A stretch of DNA of 64,000 nt. Source: JBBIQV01 sp964555285 (GTDB taxonomy: Bacteria; Nitrospirota; Nitrospiria; Nitrospirales; Nitrospiraceae). The translations under genes were made by a program, and so were the position numbers. Location: NCBI GenBank assembly GCA_964555285.1, contig CAZKRM010000003.1, positions 62,001 to 126,000 of the forward strand, written 5' to 3'. The first letter of the stretch is position 1, and each line of letters begins with the position of its first letter. Below the pieces are notes generated by a model. The model was not told where the DNA came from and searched no databases. It saw only the letters and a program-made list of their open reading frames with translations. Shown in pieces: positions 57,337 through 64,000 of this stretch.

Positions 57337-58644
57337 TTAATGCCTCGCCGCTGTCGGTTCCGGTCTAAGGAGGTTGGCCGCCTCGGCGGCGTGAATCAGT
57401 TTCACATACTCGTGGCGCCAGTGCTTGAGTGTGCTCATGATCGGCGCCACTTCGGCATCCCCGAACGCGCAGACCGTGCGGCCCGCGATGTTCTTGCACA
57501 GATCGGCCAAGGTTGCAAGGTCCTCCATCCGGCCCCGTTTGGCCACAATCCGGCGCATGGTCTGGACCAGCCACGAGCTGCCTTCCCGGCAGGGGCTGCA
57601 CTTCCCGCACGACTCGTGATAGAAGAATTCCATCAGGCGCAGTGCGGCCCACACCATGCTGGTGCCTTCTTCCATGACGGTGACGCCGCCGGACCCCAGC
57701 ATCGAGCCGGCCTGGGCGACCGATTCGAAATCCAACTTCACGTCGAGATGGTCCGGGGTCAGAAACGGGGCGGACGCGCCTCCGGGAATGAAGGCCTTCA
57801 GCTTCTTGTCGCCTCGCATGCCGCCCGCCTGCTCATAGATCAATTCGCGGCAGGTGATTCCCATCGGCACTTCATAGTTGCCCGGACGCTTCACATGGCC
57901 GCTGACGCAGAAAATTCTCGTGCCGGTACTCTTCGGCGGCGACCCGATGGAGGCGAACCACTCGGGGCCCCGGGTCATAATGTGCGGCAGGTTGGCCAGC
58001 GTCTCCACGTTGTTCACGACGGTCGGCTTGCCGTAGAGACCGTGGGTGGCGGGGAAGGGCGGTTTCACTCTCGGCAATCCGCGTTTTCCTTCCAGCGATT
58101 CCAGCAGCGCCGTTTCTTCCCCGCAGATGTAGGCGCCGGCTCCCCGGTGAACCCAGATGTCGATCGCAATCCCTGTCCCAAGCACGTTCTTGCCGACGAG
58201 GCCGGCGGTTCTCGCCTCGGATAACGCGCGTTCCAGAATGTTGGCGCCCAGCACGAATTCGCCCCGGATATAGATGTAGGCGGACTCGGCTCCGATGGCG
58301 TAACAGGCAAGGGCGATCCCTTCCAGGACCTGATGGGGGTCGCGCTCAATCAGTTGACGGTCTTTAAACGTACCTGGCTCGCTTTCGTCCGCGTTGCAAC
58401 AGAGGTAGCGCGGACCCTGATAGTCTTTGGGGAGGAAGCCCCACTTGACCCCCGTCGGGAATCCGGCTCCGCCGCGTCCGCGCAGCCCGGATTTCATGAC
58501 TGTCGTGGTGACATCACTCGGGGAAATCTTCCCCACGACCTTGCGCAGGGCTTGATAGCCGTCTGCCCGCTCGTAGTCGGCCAGCGAGCCGCCGTAGCCC
58601 GGCTGCATCATGTTTTTCAGTAAAACGGGTTCATGCTTCGGCAT
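57337..58644 (-). CDS. nuoF: NADH-quinone oxidoreductase subunit F
   Basis: 435 residues. NADH-binding GLRGRGGAGFPTGVKW, FMN-binding 'NADESEPGTFKDR' and 'GAGAYICGEETALLESLEG', and the N3 [4Fe-4S] ligands CGKCSPCREG plus a Cys near 'AGRTVCAFGDAE'. NuoF oxidises NADH. Presence of E, F and G shows a complete NADH-type complex rather than the truncated ferredoxin-linked form. Confidence 0.96.
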   Translation of the reverse strand: MPKHEPVLLKNMMQPGYGGSLADYERADGYQALRKVVGKISPSDVTTTVMKSGLRGRGGAGFPTGVKWGFLPKDYQGPRYLCCNADESEPGTFKDRQLIERDPHQVLEGIALACYAIGAESAYIYIRGEFVLGANILERALSEARTAGLVGKNVLGTGIAIDIWVHRGAGAYICGEETALLESLEGKRGLPRVKPPFPATHGLYGKPTVVNNVETLANLPHIMTRGPEWFASIGSPPKSTGTRIFCVSGHVKRPGNYEVPMGITCRELIYEQAGGMRGDKKLKAFIPGGASAPFLTPDHLDVKLDFESVAQAGSMLGSGGVTVMEEGTSMVWAALRLMEFFYHESCGKCSPCREGSSWLVQTMRRIVAKRGRMEDLATLADLCKNIAGRTVCAFGDAEVAPIMSTLKHWRHEYVKLIHAAEAANLLRPEPTAARH

Positions 58645-58651
58645 TACACAA

Positions 58652-58727
58652 TCAGTGAAAAGTTAGGTGTGAGGAGTAAGTAGCTTTAGCTCCACACTTT
58701 TAACCCATTACTTTTCACTCCTCACCT
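58652..58727. repeat. Inverted word array (GTGAGGAGT / ACTCCTCAC) overlapping the end of nuoE
   Basis: AGTGAAAAGTTAGGTGTGAGG (58654-58674) and its partner AACCCATTACTTTTCACTCC TCACC (58702-58726), with AGCTTTAGCT in the loop. The last codons of nuoE (Val-Arg-Ser-Glu-Lys-stop) are written in the repeat word. Confidence 0.7.
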
Positions 58728-59256
58728 GTTCCCGTTCCGGCCACATGAAAGGACCGGTCTTCAAGGGAGACGTCCCATCGCGTTTCAAGTCGGCCAAAAT
58801 CCGGTCGACTGTGTCTTCCGTCAGCCGCTCATAATAATCGTCGTTGATCTGCATCATGGGCCCGGTGCCGCAGGCGGCCAAACATTCCACCGTGCTGAGC
58901 GTGAAAAGCCCATCCGCGGTCGTCTCCCCCGGCTTGATGCCTAATTTGGCGCGAAGCCACCCGACCAGGGTGTCGGAGCCCACAAGGGCGCACATGAGCG
59001 ACTTGCACACCTGAACGTGGAATTTCCCCACAGGCTTGAGATTGAGCATGGTATAGAAGGTCGCGGTCTCGTAGACTTGAGGGGGTGTCAAGTTCAGAAG
59101 GCCCGCGATCTCTTTCATCGCCGCTTCGCTGATGTAGCCGTCCTCCCGCTGCGCCAGATAGAGCAACGGGATCAACGCCGACCGCTTCACCGGATAGCGC
59201 GACAGGATGCTGTCTATTTCCGTTTTGTATTTTTCCAGCAACATCTTCGCATCCAT
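58708..59256 (-). CDS. nuoE: NADH-quinone oxidoreductase subunit E
   Basis: 182 residues, thioredoxin-fold [2Fe-2S] protein. 'PVKRSALIPLLYLAQREDGY', 'YETATFYTMLNLKPVGKFHV', first Cys pair in QVCKSLMCAL (CxxxxC) and second pair in 'VECLAACGTGPMMQINDDYY' (CxxxC). It holds cluster N1a beside NuoF. The C-terminal tail after 'PFMWPEREQ' is partly encoded by the repeat array. Confidence 0.95.
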   Translation of the reverse strand: MDAKMLLEKYKTEIDSILSRYPVKRSALIPLLYLAQREDGYISEAAMKEIAGLLNLTPPQVYETATFYTMLNLKPVGKFHVQVCKSLMCALVGSDTLVGWLRAKLGIKPGETTADGLFTLSTVECLAACGTGPMMQINDDYYERLTEDTVDRILADLKRDGTSPLKTGPFMWPEREQVRSEK

Positions 59257-59257
59257 C

Positions 59258-59330
59258 AGAGTTCTGAGTTATGAGTGCTGAGTTCTGAGTCCTAAGATAA
59301 ACTCAGAACTCAAAATTCAGAACTCAGCAC
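59258..59330. repeat. Heptamer word array (TGAGTTA/TGAGTGC and ACTCAGA)
   Basis: GTTCTGAGTTATGAGTGCTG, AGTTCTGAGTCC (59260-59292) and then ACTCAGAACTCAAAATTCAG, AACTCAGCAC (59301-59330). It fills the nuoCD-nuoE spacer. Confidence 0.78.
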
Positions 59331-59337
59331 TTTCGTA

Positions 59338-61089
59338 TCATCTGTCGCATTCCCCCATCACGATGTCGTACGTTCCAAAGATCGTAATGATGTCCGAGAT
59401 GAGATAGCCTCGGGCCATGTGATCGAAGGCCCCCATGTGCACGAACGACGGGGAGCGGATCTTGAGCCGGTAGGGGCGTGGGCTGCCGTCGCTGATGATG
59501 AAGAAGCCCAGCTCGCCTTTCGGCGCCTCTGTCCCGCAGTAGGTCTCCGCCTTGGGCGGCTTGAACCCTTGGGTGAAGATGATGAAATGGTGGATCAGGC
59601 TCTCCATGTCCCGCATGACCAATTCCTTGCGCGGCGGAATCACGTGCGGAACGTCCGCCATGATCGCGCCCTGCGGCATCTGGTCGAGGCATTGCTTGAT
59701 GATGCGGGTGCTCTGTCGCATCTCCTCCATCCGGACCCAGTACCGGTCATAGGTGTCGCCGCGTTTCCCGACGGGCACTTCCCACTCCACCTTGTCGTAC
59801 GCGCCATAGGGTTCGTACTTGCGAATATCGTAGGCCACGCCGGACCCGCGCAACGTCGGGCCGGTCAGGCCGAAATTGATGGCGTCTTCCGCCGAGATCA
59901 CCGCCACGTTCTTCGTGCGGCCCAACCAGATACGATTCGACATGATGAGCGAGTCGTACTCATTGATCTTTTCGTGGAAGGTCTCCAGGAACGTTTTGAG
60001 ACGCGCCGCCAAGTCCGGCGAGAAGTCGCTGTCCACGCCGCCGATCCGGTAATAGTTGAGCGTCAGTCTGGCGCCGCAGAGCTTCTCGAACAGGTCCAAC
60101 AGAATCTCGCGCTCACGGAAGGTCCAGAAGAAGACCGTCATGGCGCCGATGTCGAGCGCCTGCGTACCGAGCCAGAACAGGTGGCCGATAATCCGTTGCA
60201 TCTCCGCGACGACCGTACGGATGTATTCCGCACGCTCCGGCACCTTGAGGCACAGCAATTTCTCGACGGCGCGGACGTAGGCATAGTTGTTCGCCATGGC
60301 GCAGACGTAGTCCAGCCGGTCGGTGTGCGGGATGATCTGCATGTAGTGGAGACCCTCGGCTAGTTTTTCCACGCCACGGTGGAGGTAGCCGAGGTCGGGC
60401 GTCGCCTTCACGATCCGCTCGCCGTCGAGTTCGAGTACGACGCGCAACACGCCGTGCGTGCTGGGGTGTTGCGGCCCCATGTTGAGCAGCAGCTCTTCGC
60501 GTCTCGTCGATCCGCTCGTGCCGTTGCCGGCCACGAATGCGCGCCTGTTCTCAGCGGAGATTTCTCTCTCCGTGCTCTCGACGGGCGGGGCGTCCAGCCG
60601 GGGAATGAACGGAAACGAGCTGCGCCAGCCTCTCCCTTCGGTCGGGAAATCCTTCCGGAGCGGGTACCCCTCGTCGTAATCCTCCGGCATCAGGATGCGC
60701 CGCAGGTCCGGGTGGCCGGAGAAACGGATGCCCATCAGGTCATAGACCTCGCGCTCCAGAAACTCGGCGCCCTTCCAGATGCCGGTGACCGATGGGATCG
60801 AAGGGTTCTCTTCGGTCACTCGGGCCTTCAACCGGATGCGTCGTCGGTGGGGCAGAGAGTGCAGGTGGTAGATCACCTCGAACCGTTCGGGATCGTCCGG
60901 GTAGTCGGCCGAGCAGATGTCGGTGAGGTGGTCGAACGTGGCTTCGGGCGAATCGTGCAGAAACCTCGCCACGTCGACGATCCGGTGCGCAGCGACGCGG
61001 ACGGACACTTCCGAGCGTTCCGTATCTGCCTCGACGGAGAGGACCGCGTCCGGAAACTTGGCCATCAGGGTTTCAAGCAGAGATTGCAT
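59338..61089 (-). CDS. nuoCD: Fused NADH-quinone oxidoreductase subunits C and D
   Basis: 583 residues. The C part (1-150) ends with 'EREVYDLMGIRFSGHPDLRR' and 'ILMPEDYDEGYPLRKDFP'. A 40-residue linker leads to the D part (about 195-583): LLNMGPQHPSTHGVLRVVLE, 'DLGYLHRGVEKLAEG', 'LTGPTLRGSGVAYDIRKYEP', and the C-terminal 'ARGYLISDIITIFGTYDIVM' with Asp/Arg of the quinone pocket. The fusion occurs in E. coli and some other bacteria. It lies two bases after nuoB. Confidence 0.95.
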   Translation of the reverse strand: MQSLLETLMAKFPDAVLSVEADTERSEVSVRVAAHRIVDVARFLHDSPEATFDHLTDICSADYPDDPERFEVIYHLHSLPHRRRIRLKARVTEENPSIPSVTGIWKGAEFLEREVYDLMGIRFSGHPDLRRILMPEDYDEGYPLRKDFPTEGRGWRSSFPFIPRLDAPPVESTEREISAENRRAFVAGNGTSGSTRREELLLNMGPQHPSTHGVLRVVLELDGERIVKATPDLGYLHRGVEKLAEGLHYMQIIPHTDRLDYVCAMANNYAYVRAVEKLLCLKVPERAEYIRTVVAEMQRIIGHLFWLGTQALDIGAMTVFFWTFREREILLDLFEKLCGARLTLNYYRIGGVDSDFSPDLAARLKTFLETFHEKINEYDSLIMSNRIWLGRTKNVAVISAEDAINFGLTGPTLRGSGVAYDIRKYEPYGAYDKVEWEVPVGKRGDTYDRYWVRMEEMRQSTRIIKQCLDQMPQGAIMADVPHVIPPRKELVMRDMESLIHHFIIFTQGFKPPKAETYCGTEAPKGELGFFIISDGSPRPYRLKIRSPSFVHMGAFDHMARGYLISDIITIFGTYDIVMGECDR

Positions 61090-61091
61090 GG

Positions 61092-61616
61092 TTACTTCAC
61101 AAACACCTTTTCCCGCTGGATCTTCTCTTGCAACTTGAGCAGGCCGTCGATCAGCGCTTCCGGCCGGGGCGGGCAGCCCGGAATGTACACGTCTACCGGG
61201 ACGATCTGGTCGACTCCCTGCACCACGGCATAGCTGTTGTAATGATTGCCGGAGGTGGCGCAGGAGCCCATCGAAATCACGTAGCGCGGCTCGGGCATCT
61301 GGTCGTAGATGCGACGGATCACCGGAGCCATCTTCCGACAGACCGTGCCGGCCACGATCATGAGGTCGGACTGGCGCGGCGATGCGCGGAAGACCCCGGC
61401 CCCGAAGCGATCGATGTCGTACCGGGACGACACGCTGGCGATCATTTCAATCGCGCAGCAGGCCAGCCCGAACGTCATGGGCCACAACGCCGACTTCCGC
61501 GACCAACCGACCAGGGCATCCAGGTTGGTCGTGATAATGTTCGGCTCAAACTGACGCTCTAGGAGACTCACTTCGTTCGCTCCGGTGCTGAGTGCTGAGT
61601 TGGGTCCGAAACTCAA
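61092..61616 (-). CDS. nuoB: NADH-quinone oxidoreductase subunit B
   Basis: 174 residues. N2 [4Fe-4S] ligands: the tandem Cys pair in TFGLACCAIEMIA, Cys in 'MGSCATSGNHYNSYAVVQG' and Cys in 'VDVYIPGCPPRPEALIDGLL'. NuoB donates electrons to quinone. The start is followed by 'SFGPNSALSTGANEVSLLER', partly a translated TGCTGAGTT word array, so the true start may be downstream, near residues 17-25. Confidence 0.94.
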   Translation of the reverse strand: MSFGPNSALSTGANEVSLLERQFEPNIITTNLDALVGWSRKSALWPMTFGLACCAIEMIASVSSRYDIDRFGAGVFRASPRQSDLMIVAGTVCRKMAPVIRRIYDQMPEPRYVISMGSCATSGNHYNSYAVVQGVDQIVPVDVYIPGCPPRPEALIDGLLKLQEKIQREKVFVK

Positions 61617-61665
61617 GACTCAGAACTCAGAACTTAGAACTCATAACTGCTCGCCTTCAGCGAGC
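61585..61665. repeat. Heptamer word array and hairpin in the nuoA-nuoB spacer
   Basis: TGCTGAGTGCTGAGTTGGG (61586-61604), then ACTCAAGACTCAGAACTCAG, AACTTAGAACTCATAAC (61611-61647). A perfect hairpin GCTCGC-CTTCA-GCGAGC follows at 61649-61665 and touches the nuoA stop codon. Confidence 0.75.
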
Positions 61666-62036
61666 TAGTCCCACTCCAGCGCCCCTTTTTTCCAGGCGTA
61701 CCAGAATCCGACCACTAGGATCCCGATGAAGAGCGCCATCTCAATTAAGCCTACCAGCCCCAGCTTTCTGAACGCGACGGCCCAGGGAAACATGAACACG
61801 ATCTCGATGTCGAAGATCACGAACAGCATCGCGATGATGTAGTATCGCATCGGAAACTGGACGCGCGCGTCGGAAAACAGCGGGCTCCCGCTTTCGTACG
61901 GCGCCAGCTTGGCGCGGTATGGACGGTTCGGGCGCACGAGCGCTCCGATCAGGAGTTGTACCACCCCGAACGCCAAGGCGATGACGATAAAGATGAGGAT
62001 CGGGAGATAGTTCAGCGGAACTGCTTCGTTGCCCAT
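61665..62036 (-). CDS. nuoA: NADH-quinone oxidoreductase subunit A
   Basis: 123 residues, three membrane helices. 'YRAKLAPYESGSPLFSDARV' and 'RYYIIAMLFVIFDIEIVFMF' then 'PWAVAF' are the conserved NuoA loop and helix with Glu and Asp residues. It is the first subunit gene of the complex I operon, after midA. Confidence 0.95.
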   Translation of the reverse strand: MGNEAVPLNYLPILIFIVIALAFGVVQLLIGALVRPNRPYRAKLAPYESGSPLFSDARVQFPMRYYIIAMLFVIFDIEIVFMFPWAVAFRKLGLVGLIEMALFIGILVVGFWYAWKKGALEWD

Positions 62037-62037
62037 A

Positions 62038-62126
62038 GGTTCGTTATTCGTGAAACGTGAATCGTTATTCGCAAGACCGAATTGAACGCCCGCGTCGTCT
62101 TCCCGATTAACGATTAACGGTTAACG
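62038..62126. repeat. Heptamer word arrays (CGTGAAT/CGTTATT; GATTAAC) overlapping the end of midA
   Basis: GTTCGTTATTCGTGAAACGT, GAATCGTTATTCGC (62039-62072) and GATTAAC-GATTAAC-GGTTAAC (62105-62125, period 7). The last codons of midA (Leu-Thr-Val-Asn-Arg) and its TAA stop (62107-62109) lie in the second array. Confidence 0.75.
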
Positions 62127-63309
62127 TCTTCTCCTTCGCCATGCCAGCCGTCAATGCCGAGCCGAAGAACGGCTGAAACTTCAGTCCATCCAGCTCAGGC
62201 CGTGCCATCCCTTTGTGTTGAATCAGCACCTTGAATGTCCGGCCCATGCCTTCCGGGCGGAGCAACTGAATCGCCGCGTAGAACTCGGGCGACTCCGGTT
62301 GCATGGTTTCCAGCATCTGCTCCACGCCCAGGCTCATCAGAAAGCTCATCTGGTTGGTAAATCCCGTCGTGCTCAGCCCTGCTTCTTCGCCCACTGTGGC
62401 CAAACTGCTGAAGTCCACGTGGGCCGTCATGTCCTGCTCACCCACTCGGGTATAAGGATCTTCTGACGCGGTCTGGTGGTAATAACAAAGCAACGTGCCC
62501 TGCGCGCGATCCGGGCCGTACAAATCTTGTGCGGTGTGGCCGTAGTCGATCGTAATCACCATGCCGCGCGCGAGGCCGCGCGCCACGTCGCGCATCCATT
62601 TCAGAGCCTCCAGATTGATCTCGGTGCGGTAGCCATCGGATAGCGCCGGCGCGAAGCGCTGGAGGTAGTGTTCGAGTTCGAGCGTCGATAATGGACCCAA
62701 CGTCTCGGTGAACTTGTCGTTCTGCCGGGCGACGTACATCTCCTGTGGCCGGCCATTGACGATCTGGATCCGGTGGACGGGGAACGCATCGACCAGCTCA
62801 TTGGACAGGAACAAACCGATGACACTCTGCGAAGAGAAGTCCGACAGGTTCGTCACCCAGGCCACAGGACCGCCTGATCCTGCCCAGAGGGCAAGATTCC
62901 GGCGCTGCACATCGCGCATGGCCGGGCTGCGCTCGATCAGGATATAGCGGAGTCGGTGGAACAAAGACGCAGAGGACCGTGAGCAGGCGGCCAGAAAGTC
63001 TCTCGCCAGCAAGCCTTTGCCGGGCCCCATCTCCACGACAGTAAAAGGATCAGGGTGTTCGAGAATTTCATCGAGCTGGATCGTTTGCGTAGCGAGCGCT
63101 TCGCCAAGAATCGGATGGACGTCCGAACTGGTGTAGAAATCACCGGACCATCCAATACGTTCGGTGTGCGGGTGGCTGGTCGGCCGGACGTAGTAGCCGA
63201 ACGCGGGGTGGTAGAGGGCCAACTCCATGAACCGGGCAAAGGTGATCGGTCCGGAGCGAGCAATTTCAGCAGCGATGTCGGTGACTAACCCCGGGTGCCC
63301 CGTGTTCAA
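62107..63309 (-). CDS. midA: MidA/NDUFAF7-type SAM-dependent methyltransferase
   Basis: 400 residues from a TTG at 63309 with AGAGG upstream; an open GTG start at 63369 is an alternative. 'ARSGPITFARFMELALYHPA', then 'GDFYTSSDVHPILGEALA', the SAM motif VVEMGPGKGLLARDFLA, 'LSNELVDAFPVHRI' and 'VITIDYGHTAQDLYGPDRAQ' define the family (DUF185). NDUFAF7, the mitochondrial member, methylates an Arg of the NuoD homologue and is needed for complex I assembly. Its position directly upstream of nuoA supports the same role here. Confidence 0.85.
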   Translation of the reverse strand: MNTGHPGLVTDIAAEIARSGPITFARFMELALYHPAFGYYVRPTSHPHTERIGWSGDFYTSSDVHPILGEALATQTIQLDEILEHPDPFTVVEMGPGKGLLARDFLAACSRSSASLFHRLRYILIERSPAMRDVQRRNLALWAGSGGPVAWVTNLSDFSSQSVIGLFLSNELVDAFPVHRIQIVNGRPQEMYVARQNDKFTETLGPLSTLELEHYLQRFAPALSDGYRTEINLEALKWMRDVARGLARGMVITIDYGHTAQDLYGPDRAQGTLLCYYHQTASEDPYTRVGEQDMTAHVDFSSLATVGEEAGLSTTGFTNQMSFLMSLGVEQMLETMQPESPEFYAAIQLLRPEGMGRTFKVLIQHKGMARPELDGLKFQPFFGSALTAGMAKEKTLTVNR

Positions 63310-63501
63310 GGGTAGACCTCTATCGTCGCGCTGAGAGCAGCGTGTCCCCCGAACGGAAGAGACCCCCACCCCTCGCGCTATTCGAGCCGAAAGCGGCGTT
63401 ACATTAGCCTTTGAATCAGAGGCAAGTCAAGGTGAAAACCGCTGGAATGGCCGATAGATCGGGATCTTCGAGGTGTGTGAAAACGGAGGGGAAGGAGCGG
63501 G

Positions 63502-63699
63502 CTAGACCGGCTTCTCGGCAATGTAGTCGATGTATTTCCAGAACTCTTTCGCTTCTTCTTCGGTCAGCACGACGGGCGTGTTGTTTGCGGCTCCTGCAAA
63601 GTGGACTTTCACGTTCGTCGTGTCGTGCCACTCCTGCACCTCGCAGTAGGTCACGTTGTCGAGGTTGATCGCCCGGGTGCCGATCTTAATAAAGTGCAC
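63502..63699 (-). CDS. Small hypothetical protein
   Basis: 65 residues, GTG start preceded by AGAGGG. HFIKIGTRAINLDNVTYCEV, 'EWHDTTNVKVHFAGAANNTP' and 'VVLTEEEAKEFWKYIDYIAE' suggest a small beta-rich domain with a terminal helix. I do not recognise the family firmly. It lies between secA and midA on the same strand; the 132 bases to midA contain nothing I can identify. Confidence 0.65.
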   Translation of the reverse strand: MHFIKIGTRAINLDNVTYCEVQEWHDTTNVKVHFAGAANNTPVVLTEEEAKEFWKYIDYIAEKPV

Positions 63700-63736
63700 G
63701 AGGCCCTCTCACGTCTCCATCCATTCCTCAATCAAC

Positions 63737-63827
63737 GGGGATGTTGGGCTGGCTCCGACTGCGCGCGTCGAGCGAGCGCTTTCAGAAGCGCGGGCTCCGC
63801 GAGCAAGGGAGCCTCACCCAACACCCC
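63737..63827. other. Structured intergenic element downstream of secA
   Basis: GGGGATGTTGGGCTGGCTCC (63737-63756) pairs with GGGAGCCTCACCCAACACCCC (its complement apart from a few mismatches, about 63807-63827). Inside lies a second perfect hairpin GCGCTT-TCAG-AAGCGC (63776-63791) within a region rich in CGAGC words. It may be a processing site, a terminator-like fold or a small RNA; no T-run is seen. Confidence 0.5.
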
Positions 63828-63836
63828 AGCCCCCCT

Positions 63837-64000
63837 TCACGCTCCGTGGCACTTCTTGAACTTCTTCCCGCTGCCGCAGGGGCAGGGATCGTTGCGGCCG
63901 ACTTTGTCTTGGGCGCGGTGGACAGTGTGCGGCGCAGCCGGTTCATCGCCGCGATTGAGGGACAGCCGCACGGGGGCCTGTGGTGTGGGCGGGGACGTCG
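63837..64000 (-). CDS. secA: Preprotein translocase SecA, C-terminal fragment (runs off the window)
   Basis: The last 53 codons end at TGA 63837-63839. The translation includes 'VRLSLNRGDEPAAPHTV' and ends KVGRNDPCPCGSGKKFKKCH-GA, the SEC-C zinc motif (CxCx8CH) that closes SecA and binds SecB and phospholipid. A lone SEC-C domain protein is the alternative, but the acidic/basic lead-in fits SecA. The rest lies to the right of the window. Confidence 0.8.
   Translation of the reverse strand, partial: TSPPTPQAPVRLSLNRGDEPAAPHTVHRAQDKVGRNDPCPCGSGKKFKKCHGA

Noticed and set aside
1..64000. CRISPR arrays, tRNA or rRNA genes
   Set aside because: No regularly spaced identical repeats with unique spacers were seen: the heptamer arrays have no spacers. 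No tRNA-like cloverleaf with a GGTTCGAATCC-type arm was noticed.

Overview
The window is one bacterial chromosomal segment of high GC content (by eye around 60%). A run of 10 N at 3036-3045 shows that it comes from a scaffolded assembly, possibly a metagenome bin. The gene content suggests a Nitrospira-like member of the Nitrospirota: a universal stress protein fused to rubredoxin-like and PCP-reductase-type domains, a radical SAM protein with the same C-terminal domain, very dense two-component signalling, an acyl-homoserine-lactone circuit and a full nuo operon. No nitrite oxidoreductase or rRNA gene is present, so the assignment is an inference from family content.

Layout. 1-7000 (mostly minus strand): an Uma2 fragment, a CopD-like membrane protein, two radical SAM enzymes, the multidomain stress protein and a UbiE-type methyltransferase. 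7200-12200 (plus strand): a histidine kinase / Rcp1-like regulator / REC-PAS-kinase cluster that ends in a damaged NarL-type regulator, then an acyl-CoA dehydrogenase remnant. 12200-16700 (minus strand): metabolic genes, a self-regulating ribbon-helix-helix cassette and a FadL-type porin. 16900-20200: a LuxR/LuxI pair and a NarX/NarL-type pair. A near-ideal lux box lies in the divergent promoter region between luxI and the kinase gene. 21000-28200 (minus strand): a signalling operon with a PAS/GAF kinase, a CheY-like regulator, an HD-GYP protein, an HDOD protein and a degenerate HD-GYP protein.

28300-35900 is an accessory island of lower GC in its core: a HerA-like ATPase, DUF486, an NgoMIV-type restriction enzyme, Vsr, a C5-cytosine methyltransferase and a PIF1-like helicase. 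The methyltransferase is read from a strong promoter and a short leader that begin like an HU-family gene. The leader is interrupted by a 104-bp inverted-repeat element, and its stop codon overlaps the methyltransferase start (GTGA). 35900-46700 holds uvrA-uvrC, a DapF homologue in which both catalytic cysteines are serine, small enzymes, a polysaccharide deacetylase, an M50/CBS site-2 protease, an ECF-S-like membrane protein and a YihY protein. 46700-63300 is a complete respiratory complex I operon read on the minus strand in the order nuoA-B-CD-E-F-G-H-I-J-K-L-M-N, preceded by midA, a methyltransferase family tied to complex I assembly. The right edge holds a small hypothetical gene and the C-terminus of SecA.

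A second layer of structure runs through the spacers. At least 15 intergenic sites carry tandem 7-8-bp words, each site with its own word (for example TGAGTTC, CACGAAT, GATGAAT, TTCGAGG), usually followed by the inverted word so that the spacer can fold. At six genes the array reaches into the coding sequence and supplies the stop codon, sometimes with the last few codons.
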